This document shows positions 43,918 to 52,138 of a stretch of DNA of 64,000 bases, in pieces; the stretch's first letter is position 1, and every line of letters begins with the position of its first letter. This stretch comes from Draconibacterium mangrovi (GTDB lineage Bacteria > Bacteroidota > Bacteroidia > Bacteroidales > Prolixibacteraceae), in NCBI RefSeq assembly GCF_010586825.1, contig NZ_JAAAGB010000003.1:310001-374000 (forward strand), read 5' to 3'. A model generated the notes under the pieces. That model was not told the DNA's origin and did not search any database. It worked only from the letters and a program-made list of their open reading frames with translations. The position numbers and the translations under genes are program-made.

Positions 43918-45045
43918 ATGAGCAAGAATACAGCTATCATAAATAAAAAAGATTACCTCGAGATAAAAGATTTGCTTATCAGGCTAAAACAAAACCGCGG
44001 AATACTTATCAAATCAGCCGCTATTGCCTTTTTGGTAGGTGTATTTTTTGTGGTATTTACTCCGAAGGTATATAAAACTGAAGTTAGTTTGTTAGCTGAA
44101 TCCAACTCTAACAGCCCGGCAAATGGGTTAATGGGACAACTGGGAAACCTTGCAGGATTTGACGTAGGAGGTTTAATGGGCCTGGATATGAGTGGAAGTA
44201 ACAACACTGCTTTAACCCCTGACTTATATCCGGAAGTGGTAAAGAGTACAACTTTCCTTATCGATATTTTACAGGAAAACGTGTATTTACCCAAAGAAGA
44301 TCTGACAGTGTCGGTTGGCGAATACCTGCAGGAACATACCAAACCGTCTATTGCCGGATGGCCGGGTTATGCCCTGAGCTTGCTAAAATCAAAGGGCGAG
44401 AAACGAATGATCCCTCAAAAAAACGAAGGAGAACCTTTAAATCTTTCTCAGGGCGACCTGGATTTGATCAAGGGACTGGCCAATACCATAACAGTAAACA
44501 TTATTAAATCGGAAGGTGGAATTACAGGTGGCGACAGTAAAATTATTAAAGTAAGTGTGGAACAACAGGATCCGTACGTTTCAGCGTTATTAACCGAAAA
44601 AGTAATCGCCAGTTTAAAACAATACATTATTGATTATCACACCAGCAAGGAGAAAAAAGACCTTGCGTTTATCGAGGCCCGGTATCAGGAAGCCAAAGCC
44701 CGGTATTTTGAAAAACAGGAAGCTTTAGCCGATTACGATGACAGTAATGTTAACGTAATTCTGGCATCAGCAAAATCGCGCCGTGACAGGCTGGTTACTG
44801 AAAGCACTTTGGCCTCAAACCTCTATAAAAGTCTGGCGCAGAAGCGAGAACAGGCACAAATACTCGTACAGGATAAAACACCGGTATTTACCGTAATTGA
44901 ACCGGCAAAAGTGCCCCAACAGAAAAGTAAGCCCAAAACAATGTTCACAATTATCAGCCTCACACTAATAGGTTTGTTCGCAGGTACTTGTATAGTTCTC
45001 TGGAAGGAATTTATCGTTTCAAACGGTACAAATAACATTGATTAA
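43918..45045 (+). CDS. Wzz-family chain-length determinant, copy 2
   Basis: 375-residue inner-membrane protein with the Wzz layout: a polar N-terminus, membrane segment at about 32-52 (SAAIAFLVGVFFVVF), the periplasmic TPKVYKTEVSLLAES region, glycine-rich LGNLAGFDVGGLMGLDMSGS, a coiled-coil part at about 235-310, PAKVPQQKSKPKT, and a second membrane segment at about 342-362. No BY-kinase domain follows. It has the same order as the first copy at 3116 but low pairwise similarity outside these landmarks. Its pairing with an SLBB exporter suggests that the pair moves as a module. Confidence 0.86.
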   Translation: MSKNTAIINKKDYLEIKDLLIRLKQNRGILIKSAAIAFLVGVFFVVFTPKVYKTEVSLLAESNSNSPANGLMGQLGNLAGFDVGGLMGLDMSGSNNTALTPDLYPEVVKSTTFLIDILQENVYLPKEDLTVSVGEYLQEHTKPSIAGWPGYALSLLKSKGEKRMIPQKNEGEPLNLSQGDLDLIKGLANTITVNIIKSEGGITGGDSKIIKVSVEQQDPYVSALLTEKVIASLKQYIIDYHTSKEKKDLAFIEARYQEAKARYFEKQEALADYDDSNVNVILASAKSRRDRLVTESTLASNLYKSLAQKREQAQILVQDKTPVFTVIEPAKVPQQKSKPKTMFTIISLTLIGLFAGTCIVLWKEFIVSNGTNNID

Positions 45046-45197
45046 TTTCCCAAAACCAATACGTTCTACCTTAATTCCAACTACATACTCGAAAATAAAA
45101 AACGAAATGGTAGAAGGATGTGATATAAATTAAGACCATTGACAAAAATGTTAATTACCGAATAAAATAAACCCACAATACCATCGTTTAAAATCTA

Positions 45198-46625
45198 ATG
45201 CAAAAACAAACCCAAAAAATAGTTACACTCCTCTTGTTTCTGTGTATCGCTCCTTTACCCGGCTTATTTGCCCAATCAATTAGTCTGGAGTCAAACACTT
45301 TGGCAGGCACAAAAGGCCAGCTGCCGTTTTGGCTATGGGCCAACCAGCTCGGACAATTCGATAAAAACAGCAGTGCAATACAAAACTTCAGTTTAAATGC
45401 CTTTCATGAGCAACAAATTGGGGCTTCTGATTTTAAATATAAAGTCGGACTTGATCTGGATCTGCTACTGGCCGACGAAAACGACATCCGTTTCACCCAG
45501 CTTTTTGGAAGCATGAGCTGGAAGTTTCTTCAACTGCAAGTTGGCGCTTTCCCCGAGGATGAAGTTTATGCCGGACTGTCAACCACTAACGGGAACCTGG
45601 CAGCATCGCGTAATGCACGTCCTCACCCAAAAATAAGAGCTGGTTTTAACCGCTTTGTTCCGGTAATGACAGAATGGTTTTTTATTAATGGCTTTTATGA
45701 AGAGGGCATACTCAACGACGATCGGTTTGTAAAAGATACTCATTTACACCGGGGAGCCTTATACTTTCGCTTTGGTCAACCAAAATCGATACAGGTAACA
45801 GTTGGCATTGAACATTTTGTCATGTGGTGGGGCACCCATCCTGTCTACGGTGAATTTCCGGGCTGGGAAGCATACTTCGAATATTTAACAGCCAGTGCTG
45901 GTGGCAATAAGGTTATTGAAGAAGAACAACTTAATGCGATGGGAAACAGTTATGGGGTTTATCAGATGGAATTTAAGAAAACGTGGGATAAACTGAATGC
46001 AACACTATATATCAGCCATCCTTATGAGGATCACTCCGGAATGGAATTCGTTAATTACCCGGATAACCTGATTGGTATTCACCTTGATTTTAACAAAAAG
46101 CAGGCTCACTTAAAAAATATTGTGCTCGAATATTTCCATACCAAAAACCAAAGTGGAGCTTATCTTATCGGCGAAGCTCCTGACGAAAACGGTCGTGGTC
46201 GGGGAATTGATGATTATTTTAACCATGGGCTTTACCTTTCAGGTGCCACCTATGATAAAATGGCAATGGTAAGTCCGCTGTTTGGTCCGGTAGTTATTGC
46301 AGATGGCACCAGCAGAGGATTTGAAAGTACACGTTTTGCAGGGTTCCACCTTGGCTCGGATGGGTTATTTTCTGAAACCTTACACTGGAAGGCACTGCTC
46401 ACCTATTCCAATAATTTTGGCCGGCACAATGGCCAAGGAGGCACAACGATCGAACCATCCCGAAAACAAGTATCAGCCCTGGGGCAGGTTTCCTGGCAAC
46501 CACCCACCAAAAAGTTGAGTATTTCAGCATCTGTTGCTACCGACCATGGAAGTCTTTACGATAATGGAGTTACCACTACACGGTTAGGTGCAATGTTTTC
46601 ATTCAAATATCACTTCACTAAATAA
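45198..46625 (+). CDS. Capsule assembly Wzi-family outer-membrane protein, copy 3 (divergent)
   Basis: 475-residue barrel precursor. The signal peptide is KIVTLLLFLCIAPLPGLFAQ. Motif order matches the family: PFWLWANQLGQFDKNS, GIEHFVMWWGTHPVYGEFPGWEAYFEY, NAFHEQQIGASDFKYKVG, and YNKxxx-like turns, with the W-W-G block equivalent to ENLWWGPG of copies 1 and 2. The C-terminus is FKYHFTK, less typical for a final barrel strand. It is about 90 residues shorter than the other two copies. It stands after the Wza/Wzz pair and just before the end of the second locus. Confidence 0.85.
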   Translation: MQKQTQKIVTLLLFLCIAPLPGLFAQSISLESNTLAGTKGQLPFWLWANQLGQFDKNSSAIQNFSLNAFHEQQIGASDFKYKVGLDLDLLLADENDIRFTQLFGSMSWKFLQLQVGAFPEDEVYAGLSTTNGNLAASRNARPHPKIRAGFNRFVPVMTEWFFINGFYEEGILNDDRFVKDTHLHRGALYFRFGQPKSIQVTVGIEHFVMWWGTHPVYGEFPGWEAYFEYLTASAGGNKVIEEEQLNAMGNSYGVYQMEFKKTWDKLNATLYISHPYEDHSGMEFVNYPDNLIGIHLDFNKKQAHLKNIVLEYFHTKNQSGAYLIGEAPDENGRGRGIDDYFNHGLYLSGATYDKMAMVSPLFGPVVIADGTSRGFESTRFAGFHLGSDGLFSETLHWKALLTYSNNFGRHNGQGGTTIEPSRKQVSALGQVSWQPPTKKLSISASVATDHGSLYDNGVTTTRLGAMFSFKYHFTK

Positions 46626-46864
46626 AATTTTCAGCCCCCTGTCGTTAATAAAATATGCTAACAATCTACCCTCTAAAAGTTTATGAATAAAGATGTTTAT
46701 CACAACATTTTGATTAGATTTTGATCTTTTTCTGAGCAAATATTCTTATTTTAATTAAATTTCTTTAATTTTAACCTCGTTAAAACGATCTAACTAATTA
46801 AGAACACGTACCAATTCATAATTAACAGACCTGGAAAACACAAAAAACATCATAGTATTTCGTT

Positions 46865-47941
46865 ATGGAAATAATCCTAATCCTATCTGCACTTATACTT
46901 GGTTTTTTGCTAGTTTTAATAGCAGTACCACCAATCATTCGTATCGCTATATCTAAGCGATTATTTGAACCTTTTGAAGAAAGAAAAGTTCACACAAAAG
47001 TTGTTCCTCCACTTGGAGGTGTTGCTATTTTTATTGCTTTTACATTAAGTGCCATCTTTGCAACTGACGGATTAGAGTTTACGGAATTTAAATACATTCT
47101 TGCAGGAGTAATAATAATGTTTTTTACCGGTTTAAAAGATGACCTGATTATTATCTCAGCCCGAAAAAAATTAATTATTCAAATAGTTGCGGTCATTTTG
47201 CTCATCTCCTTTGCCAACATTCACTTCACAAATTTGCATGGTGTACTTGGGGAACACAAAATTGGCCATATAACTGGAATATCAATATCACTGTTTGCAA
47301 TGATCGTTATTATAAACGCATTTAATCTAATTGATGGTGTTGATGGGCTGGCGTCCGGTATAGGCACGTTGGCTTCATTGGTATTTGGCAGCTGGTTTTA
47401 TTTAACCGGTAACTATCCTTTAGCCATTATGGCATTTGCGCTGGTTGGCACGCTTTCAGCTTTCTTTATTTACAATGTGTTTGGCAATTCCAACAAGCTG
47501 TTTATGGGAGATACCGGTTCGCTGATAATCGGATTTCTAATTTCAATAATGGTTGTTTCTTTTAACGAACTGAATCTGACCGCACCGGAGCCTTACCGCA
47601 TAGTTGGAGCACCGGCTGTTTCATTTGCAATCATTATTGTTCCTCTTATTGATACACTAAGAGTAATGACCATACGGATAGCCCAACGTCGCTCACCCTT
47701 TTCTCCGGATAAAAACCATATCCATCATCGTTTGTTGTCCTTGCTTCATTCGCACTTAAAAGTAACATCAACCATTTTGGCAGGTAACCTTGTGTTAATT
47801 GCAATTGCACTTGGCCTCAACTACTGGCAGCTAAATGTAAATCTGCAGTTTGTTATTATTTTCCTTGTTGGCCTTGGCTTCTCAATGATTCCATCTTATA
47901 TACTACGTACAAAAAGGACTAAAAAAGCTTATTCTTCGTAA
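46865..47941 (+). CDS. WecA/MraY-family polyprenyl-phosphate HexNAc-1-phosphate transferase
   Basis: 358-residue enzyme with about ten membrane segments. KVVPPLGGVAIFIAF, then KDDLIIISARKKLIIQI, NAFNLIDGVDGLASGIG, FNxxxxLFMGDTGSLIIGF and PFSPDKNHIHHRLL are the classic conserved loops, with the DD, NxxN-x-x-DGxxG, GDTGS and HxHHR motifs. These are the features of WecA/RfaG-type initiators rather than of MraY itself. It moves HexNAc-1-phosphate from UDP to undecaprenyl phosphate. It is separated by 240 bp from the second locus, so it may serve several glycans including the first locus, which lacks an initiator. Confidence 0.92.
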   Translation: MEIILILSALILGFLLVLIAVPPIIRIAISKRLFEPFEERKVHTKVVPPLGGVAIFIAFTLSAIFATDGLEFTEFKYILAGVIIMFFTGLKDDLIIISARKKLIIQIVAVILLISFANIHFTNLHGVLGEHKIGHITGISISLFAMIVIINAFNLIDGVDGLASGIGTLASLVFGSWFYLTGNYPLAIMAFALVGTLSAFFIYNVFGNSNKLFMGDTGSLIIGFLISIMVVSFNELNLTAPEPYRIVGAPAVSFAIIIVPLIDTLRVMTIRIAQRRSPFSPDKNHIHHRLLSLLHSHLKVTSTILAGNLVLIAIALGLNYWQLNVNLQFVIIFLVGLGFSMIPSYILRTKRTKKAYSS

Positions 47942-48289
47942 GGACCAGAATTCGATATTCTGATTGATATGATGATCAGTAACGTGAGTTATTGTTTTTC
48001 TTATCGGTTATTCTATTGAGCCAATTTGAAAACACTCTGTTCTAAATTGATGGGGAACTCTGGAGTTCAAAAGTCTTCGTTGTAAACAATAATTCAACAG
48101 CTTCAACCTCATTCAATCTTTCCTCAGTCCTCCTCTCCTCATTCTTATTTTCCTCCTCATTAATTTGTCAAACTCCCCCCCTAACTACCCTTTTTCATTT
48201 GTTGCATAACACTTTTATTTCTGATTAATAACATTTTATAGGCAGTGCTTTTTATGTAAATTTAGAATAAACCATAAAAATTGACTGCC
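47942..48289. other. Intergenic region before the malic enzyme gene
   Basis: No gene is supported. The middle (48100-48180) is a pyrimidine-rich low-complexity stretch with repeated TCCTC units. The last 100 bases are AT-rich and probably hold the malic enzyme promoter, but I see no strong consensus pair. Confidence 0.4.
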
Positions 48290-50572
48290 ATGCCTAAAAT
48301 TCGTAGAATTGATGCCCTCAACTACCACAAGAAACATCGCCCCGGGAAAATAGAAGTAATACCAACCAAACCGCACAACACACAATACGATCTTTCGCTG
48401 GCTTACACACCAGGGGTTGCCCAACCTTGTCTCGAAATTGAGAAAGACAAGGATAACGCTTATAAATACACCGCAAAAGGTAACCTCGTTGCCGTGATTT
48501 CGAACGGTACTGCTGTTTTAGGCTTGGGAGATATCGGGCCCGAAGCCGGAAAGCCGGTCATGGAGGGAAAAGGTTTGTTGTTTAAGATTTTTGCCGACGT
48601 GGATGTTTTCGACATTGAAGTGGACGAAAAAGATCCCGACAAACTTATTGAAGTGGTTAAAGCGATAGCTCCAACGTTTGGAGGTATTAACCTGGAAGAC
48701 ATAAAAGCTCCCGAATGTTTCAAAATTGAAGAAACATTGCGGAAACAACTCAATATTCCTGTTTTTCACGACGACCAGCATGGAACAGCGATAATTTCTG
48801 CTGCGGCACTTCTCAATGCTTTGGAGCTGAATAAAAAGCTTATTGAAGATATTCAGGTGGTTGTTAGCGGTGCCGGAGCTGCGGCCGTATCATGCGCTAA
48901 ATTGTATATCAGCATGGGTGTTGAACCCGAAAATATTGTAATGGTAGACAGCAAGGGAGTGATTAACCGCGAACGTACCGACCTGAATGAGATCAAACAA
49001 CAATTTGTTACCAACCGAAAAATAAATACGCTGGAAGAGGCCATGAAAGATGCCGATGTATTTCTCGGACTTTCGGTTGCCGACGTGGTCAGTAAAAAAA
49101 TGATCAAATCGATGGCTAAAGACCCAATCGTTTTTGCCATGGCCAACCCCGATCCGGAAATCTCTTACGAAGACGCTACTGCTGCAAGAAAAGACATTAT
49201 TATGGCTACCGGGCGCAGCGATTACCCCAACCAGATCAACAACGTCCTGGGGTTCCCTTTTATTTTCAGGGGAGCATTGGATGTGCGGGCGACCACCATT
49301 AACGAAGAAATGAAAATTGCGGCCGCAAAAGCATTGGCAAAACTGGCTAAAGAATATGTGCCTGAAATGGTGGCCAAAGCCTATAACATGAAAAACATTG
49401 TGTTTGGCAAAGACTACATTATTCCAAAACCGCTTGATCCACGTTTGATAACCACAGTTTCTTCAGCTGTGGCACATGCTGCCATGGAAACCGGAGTGGC
49501 CCGTAAGCCTATAAAAAGCTGGACAGCCTACGAGCGGGAATTAACCGAACGTTTGGGAATAGACAACCGTTTGATAATGGGCATTCGCACTAAGGCAAAA
49601 CAAGATCCAAAACGGATTGTATTTGCCGAAGCCAACAGTTTCCGCATCCTTAAAGCGGTTCAATTTGTAATTCGCGAGGGAATAGCAAAACCAATTCTGT
49701 TGGGCAACAAAGAGAAAATTCAGGAGCTGATAAAAGAAAACCAACTCGATATTGACAATGTTCCAATCATCGACCTTTATGAATCGGTAAGCGACGAAAA
49801 ACGCCATCACTTTGCAAAAATCCTCTACGAAAAACGAAAACGTAAAGGGATGACCTATAATGAGGCGGTAGAAAAAATGTATAACCGCGACTATTATGGA
49901 TCGATGATGGTGGAAACAGGTGAAGCAGATGCTTTTATTTCTGGATTTTCCAGAAAATATTCTTCAACCATTCGCCCTACTCTGCAGGTGATTGGAGTAA
50001 AGAAGGATTTTAACCACATTGCAGGAATGTATATGCTGTTAACTAAAAGCGGCCCCTTATTCCTGGCCGATACAACAGTAAATATGAATCCTTCGGCACA
50101 AACACTCGCCGACACCACATTACTAACCGCAGCCGAAGTTCGTAAATTTAATATCGAGCCACGCATTGCGCTCCTGTCATACTCCAACTTTGGAGCCTAT
50201 AAAGGAGAAGGTAGCCCTGTTCGGGTAAAAGAGGCTGTTCAGTATTTACAAGAACAATATCCGGATCTGATCGTTGATGGTGAAATGCAGGCCAATTACG
50301 CGTTGAACGGAAAGTTGAGGTATTCGCGTTATCCGTTTAATAAACTGGGCGACCAGGATGCTAATACGCTTATTTTTCCCAACCTGAGCTCAGGAAATAT
50401 AACCTACAAAATTTTACAGGCATTGGGGCCTTACGAGGCGATCGGTCCCATTTTGATGGGCATGAATAAACCCATCCATATTTTACAACGCGACAGTACT
50501 GTACGAGAGATCATCAATATGACTGCCATTGCTGTTATTGACGCGCAGGCCAGCAGTACCCTTGAAGATTAA
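48290..50572 (+). CDS. maeB: NADP-dependent malic enzyme with phosphotransacetylase-like C-terminal domain
   Basis: 760-residue two-domain protein that decarboxylates malate to pyruvate. The start is the ATG at 48290 (MPKIRRIDAL); a TTG 9 bp earlier is less likely. The malic domain has YDLSLAYTPGVAQPC and DIGPEAGKPVMEGKG. A Rossmann segment follows with VVSGAGAAAVSCAKL and ALIFAMANPDPEI-type sequence. From about 425 the chain is related to phosphate acetyl/butyryltransferase (AEANSFRILKAV... GMNKPIHIL), which in MaeB proteins is regulatory and non-catalytic. It supplies pyruvate and NADPH; it is not part of the polysaccharide loci. A bidirectional terminator follows. Confidence 0.93.
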   Translation: MPKIRRIDALNYHKKHRPGKIEVIPTKPHNTQYDLSLAYTPGVAQPCLEIEKDKDNAYKYTAKGNLVAVISNGTAVLGLGDIGPEAGKPVMEGKGLLFKIFADVDVFDIEVDEKDPDKLIEVVKAIAPTFGGINLEDIKAPECFKIEETLRKQLNIPVFHDDQHGTAIISAAALLNALELNKKLIEDIQVVVSGAGAAAVSCAKLYISMGVEPENIVMVDSKGVINRERTDLNEIKQQFVTNRKINTLEEAMKDADVFLGLSVADVVSKKMIKSMAKDPIVFAMANPDPEISYEDATAARKDIIMATGRSDYPNQINNVLGFPFIFRGALDVRATTINEEMKIAAAKALAKLAKEYVPEMVAKAYNMKNIVFGKDYIIPKPLDPRLITTVSSAVAHAAMETGVARKPIKSWTAYERELTERLGIDNRLIMGIRTKAKQDPKRIVFAEANSFRILKAVQFVIREGIAKPILLGNKEKIQELIKENQLDIDNVPIIDLYESVSDEKRHHFAKILYEKRKRKGMTYNEAVEKMYNRDYYGSMMVETGEADAFISGFSRKYSSTIRPTLQVIGVKKDFNHIAGMYMLLTKSGPLFLADTTVNMNPSAQTLADTTLLTAAEVRKFNIEPRIALLSYSNFGAYKGEGSPVRVKEAVQYLQEQYPDLIVDGEMQANYALNGKLRYSRYPFNKLGDQDANTLIFPNLSSGNITYKILQALGPYEAIGPILMGMNKPIHILQRDSTVREIINMTAIAVIDAQASSTLED

Positions 50573-50593
50573 ATTTCTCGCTTTAAAATAAAG

Positions 50594-50629
50594 AATGCCG
50601 GAATCAGCTGAATTCCGGCATTTTATTTT
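50594..50629. terminator. Bidirectional terminator between convergent genes
   Basis: Hairpin AATGCCGGAAT-CAGCTG-AATTCCGGCATT followed by TTATTTTG on the plus strand. On the minus strand the same stem is followed by CTTTATTTT. It lies in the 80 bp between the converging malic enzyme and barrel-protein genes and can stop both. Confidence 0.85.
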
Positions 50630-50652
50630 GATCACTATCTTTTTTATCCACA

Positions 50653-51216
50653 TTAAAATCCTACTCCAATTCCCAAACTGAAATAGGGTTCCCAATCTTT
50701 GTACGGTGAGTTTTTATGGTTTAACACATCAAACAACACTTGTGCGTTTAACCATACATTAGGAGAGATTGGTTGGCTGTAACCACCTCCAACGTAAAAC
50801 ATGGGCACTAGTTTTCGATCCTCAGGAAAATAAAACTTATAACTCATCAATTCGAATTCAGTGTGAGTATATAGACGTGGTGTAACTCGATATCGACTAA
50901 AAATACTGGCTCCGTAATTCGATCCGTTCTGATCTTCGGCATCACCACCATAACTAACATACTCGTACGATACCTGTGTTCCAACCGACAACTTTGGTGT
51001 AAGTTTATAAGCCACGAGGGGCTGAGCACCAATAACACTGTAATTTTTGCTAAAATTCATAGTTACATATCCGCCGTAATAAATTCGGCTTTTGTCGAGC
51101 TGGGGTTTGGGTAAACTTGTTTCGTTCTGTTGATCAACAGTGGTGGTATCTTGTACCTGTGCAAAACCAGATACGGAGAAAAAAATAAATACAACAAGTA
51201 AAAATGAGATTTTCAT
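50653..51216 (-). CDS. Outer-membrane beta-barrel protein
   Basis: 187-residue protein on the minus strand. I start at the ATG encoding MKISFLLVVFIFFSVSGFAQ, a clear signal peptide. An upstream in-frame start would add 20 residues ahead of it. After a short Q/T-rich linker come alternating strands with aromatic and glycine-rich turns (RIYYGGYVTMNFSKN, YKLTPKLSVGTQVSYEYVSYGG, RYRVTPRLYTHTEFELMSY). The C-terminal end GIGVGF has the terminal phenylalanine of outer-membrane proteins. About eight strands fit the length. No specific function can be given. It converges on the malic enzyme gene. Confidence 0.75.
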   Translation of the reverse strand: MKISFLLVVFIFFSVSGFAQVQDTTTVDQQNETSLPKPQLDKSRIYYGGYVTMNFSKNYSVIGAQPLVAYKLTPKLSVGTQVSYEYVSYGGDAEDQNGSNYGASIFSRYRVTPRLYTHTEFELMSYKFYFPEDRKLVPMFYVGGGYSQPISPNVWLNAQVLFDVLNHKNSPYKDWEPYFSLGIGVGF

Positions 51217-51367
51217 AGCTTGTGGTTTTAAATTAATGACAATAAGATACACATAATTTAGGTTTCGGAGCAACAATTTCAGCTATGAAAACAAACGAAA
51301 AAACTTCTCCGTGTGAAAAATTGCAATCTCGTATCATATTTTAAAATTCAACACTATTTTTGCTCTT

Positions 51368-51994
51368 ATGAACATCGACAAATATCCATCGCGACTGTTG
51401 GAGGCCGCTGTAAACGAGTTTTCGAAATTGCCCGGCATTGGCCGAAAAAGTGCATTACGGTTGGTTTTGCACCTTCTGCGGCAAGACAAAGAAGATGTTA
51501 ATTCGTTCGGCAACAGCCTCATACAACTACGAAATGAAATAAAACACTGCAAAGTTTGCCATAACATTTCGGATAACGACACTTGCCAGATTTGCTCCAA
51601 TCCATCGCGCAACGAAAGTATAATTTGCGTGGTGGAAAACATCCGCGATGTAATGTCGGTGGAAAATACACACCAGTTTAACGGACTTTACCATGTGTTG
51701 GGAGGTATTATTTCGCCGATGGATGGAATTGGCCCGGCCGAACTGGAAATCGATTCGCTTATTGAACGGGTAGATTCAGGCAAAGTTATCGAAATCATAC
51801 TGGCACTTTCAACCACCATGGAAGGCGATACCACCAACTTTTACATCTACCGGAAGTTAAAGGGTAAAGAAGTAAAAATCTCTACACTGGCGCGAGGTGT
51901 TTCCATTGGCGACGAACTGGAATATACCGACGAGATTACACTTGGCCGCTCGTTAATGAACCGCGTACCATTCGAAAGTTCGCTGGGAAAATAA
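51368..51994 (+). CDS. recR: Recombination mediator RecR
   Basis: 208-residue DNA repair protein that helps load RecA with RecO/RecF. The N-terminal helix-hairpin-helix is [13 protein letters not shown] (20-32). The C4 zinc finger has C61, C64, C73 and C76. A Toprim domain follows ([15 protein letters not shown], then [16 protein letters not shown] and [20 protein letters not shown]), and a Walker-B-like [18 protein letters not shown] ends it. Length matches RecR. An 8-base TATTTTTG lies just before the ATG, which would be an exact -7 box close to the start. It marks the return to core-genome genes. Confidence 0.95.
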   Translation: MNIDKYPSRLLEAAVNEFSKLPGIGRKSALRLVLHLLRQDKEDVNSFGNSLIQLRNEIKHCKVCHNISDNDTCQICSNPSRNESIICVVENIRDVMSVENTHQFNGLYHVLGGIISPMDGIGPAELEIDSLIERVDSGKVIEIILALSTTMEGDTTNFYIYRKLKGKEVKISTLARGVSIGDELEYTDEITLGRSLMNRVPFESSLGK

Positions 51995-52138
51995 ATTACG
52001 CATCAGAAAGCCGGTTTCTTTCTGTTATGAAAAGGAAATCTTACATTTGAGAGTGATTAGTAATCAACGATAAAAGTAGATTTCCATGGCTGCAACGTTA
52101 TAAGCGGCCAGTCTATTTGAAAACGCCAGTGCAAAAAG

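Noticed and set aside
51355-51362. Promoter TATTTTTG before recR
   Set aside because: The box is a perfect -7 match but no -33 element is present and it is only a few bases from the ATG, so it may be chance.
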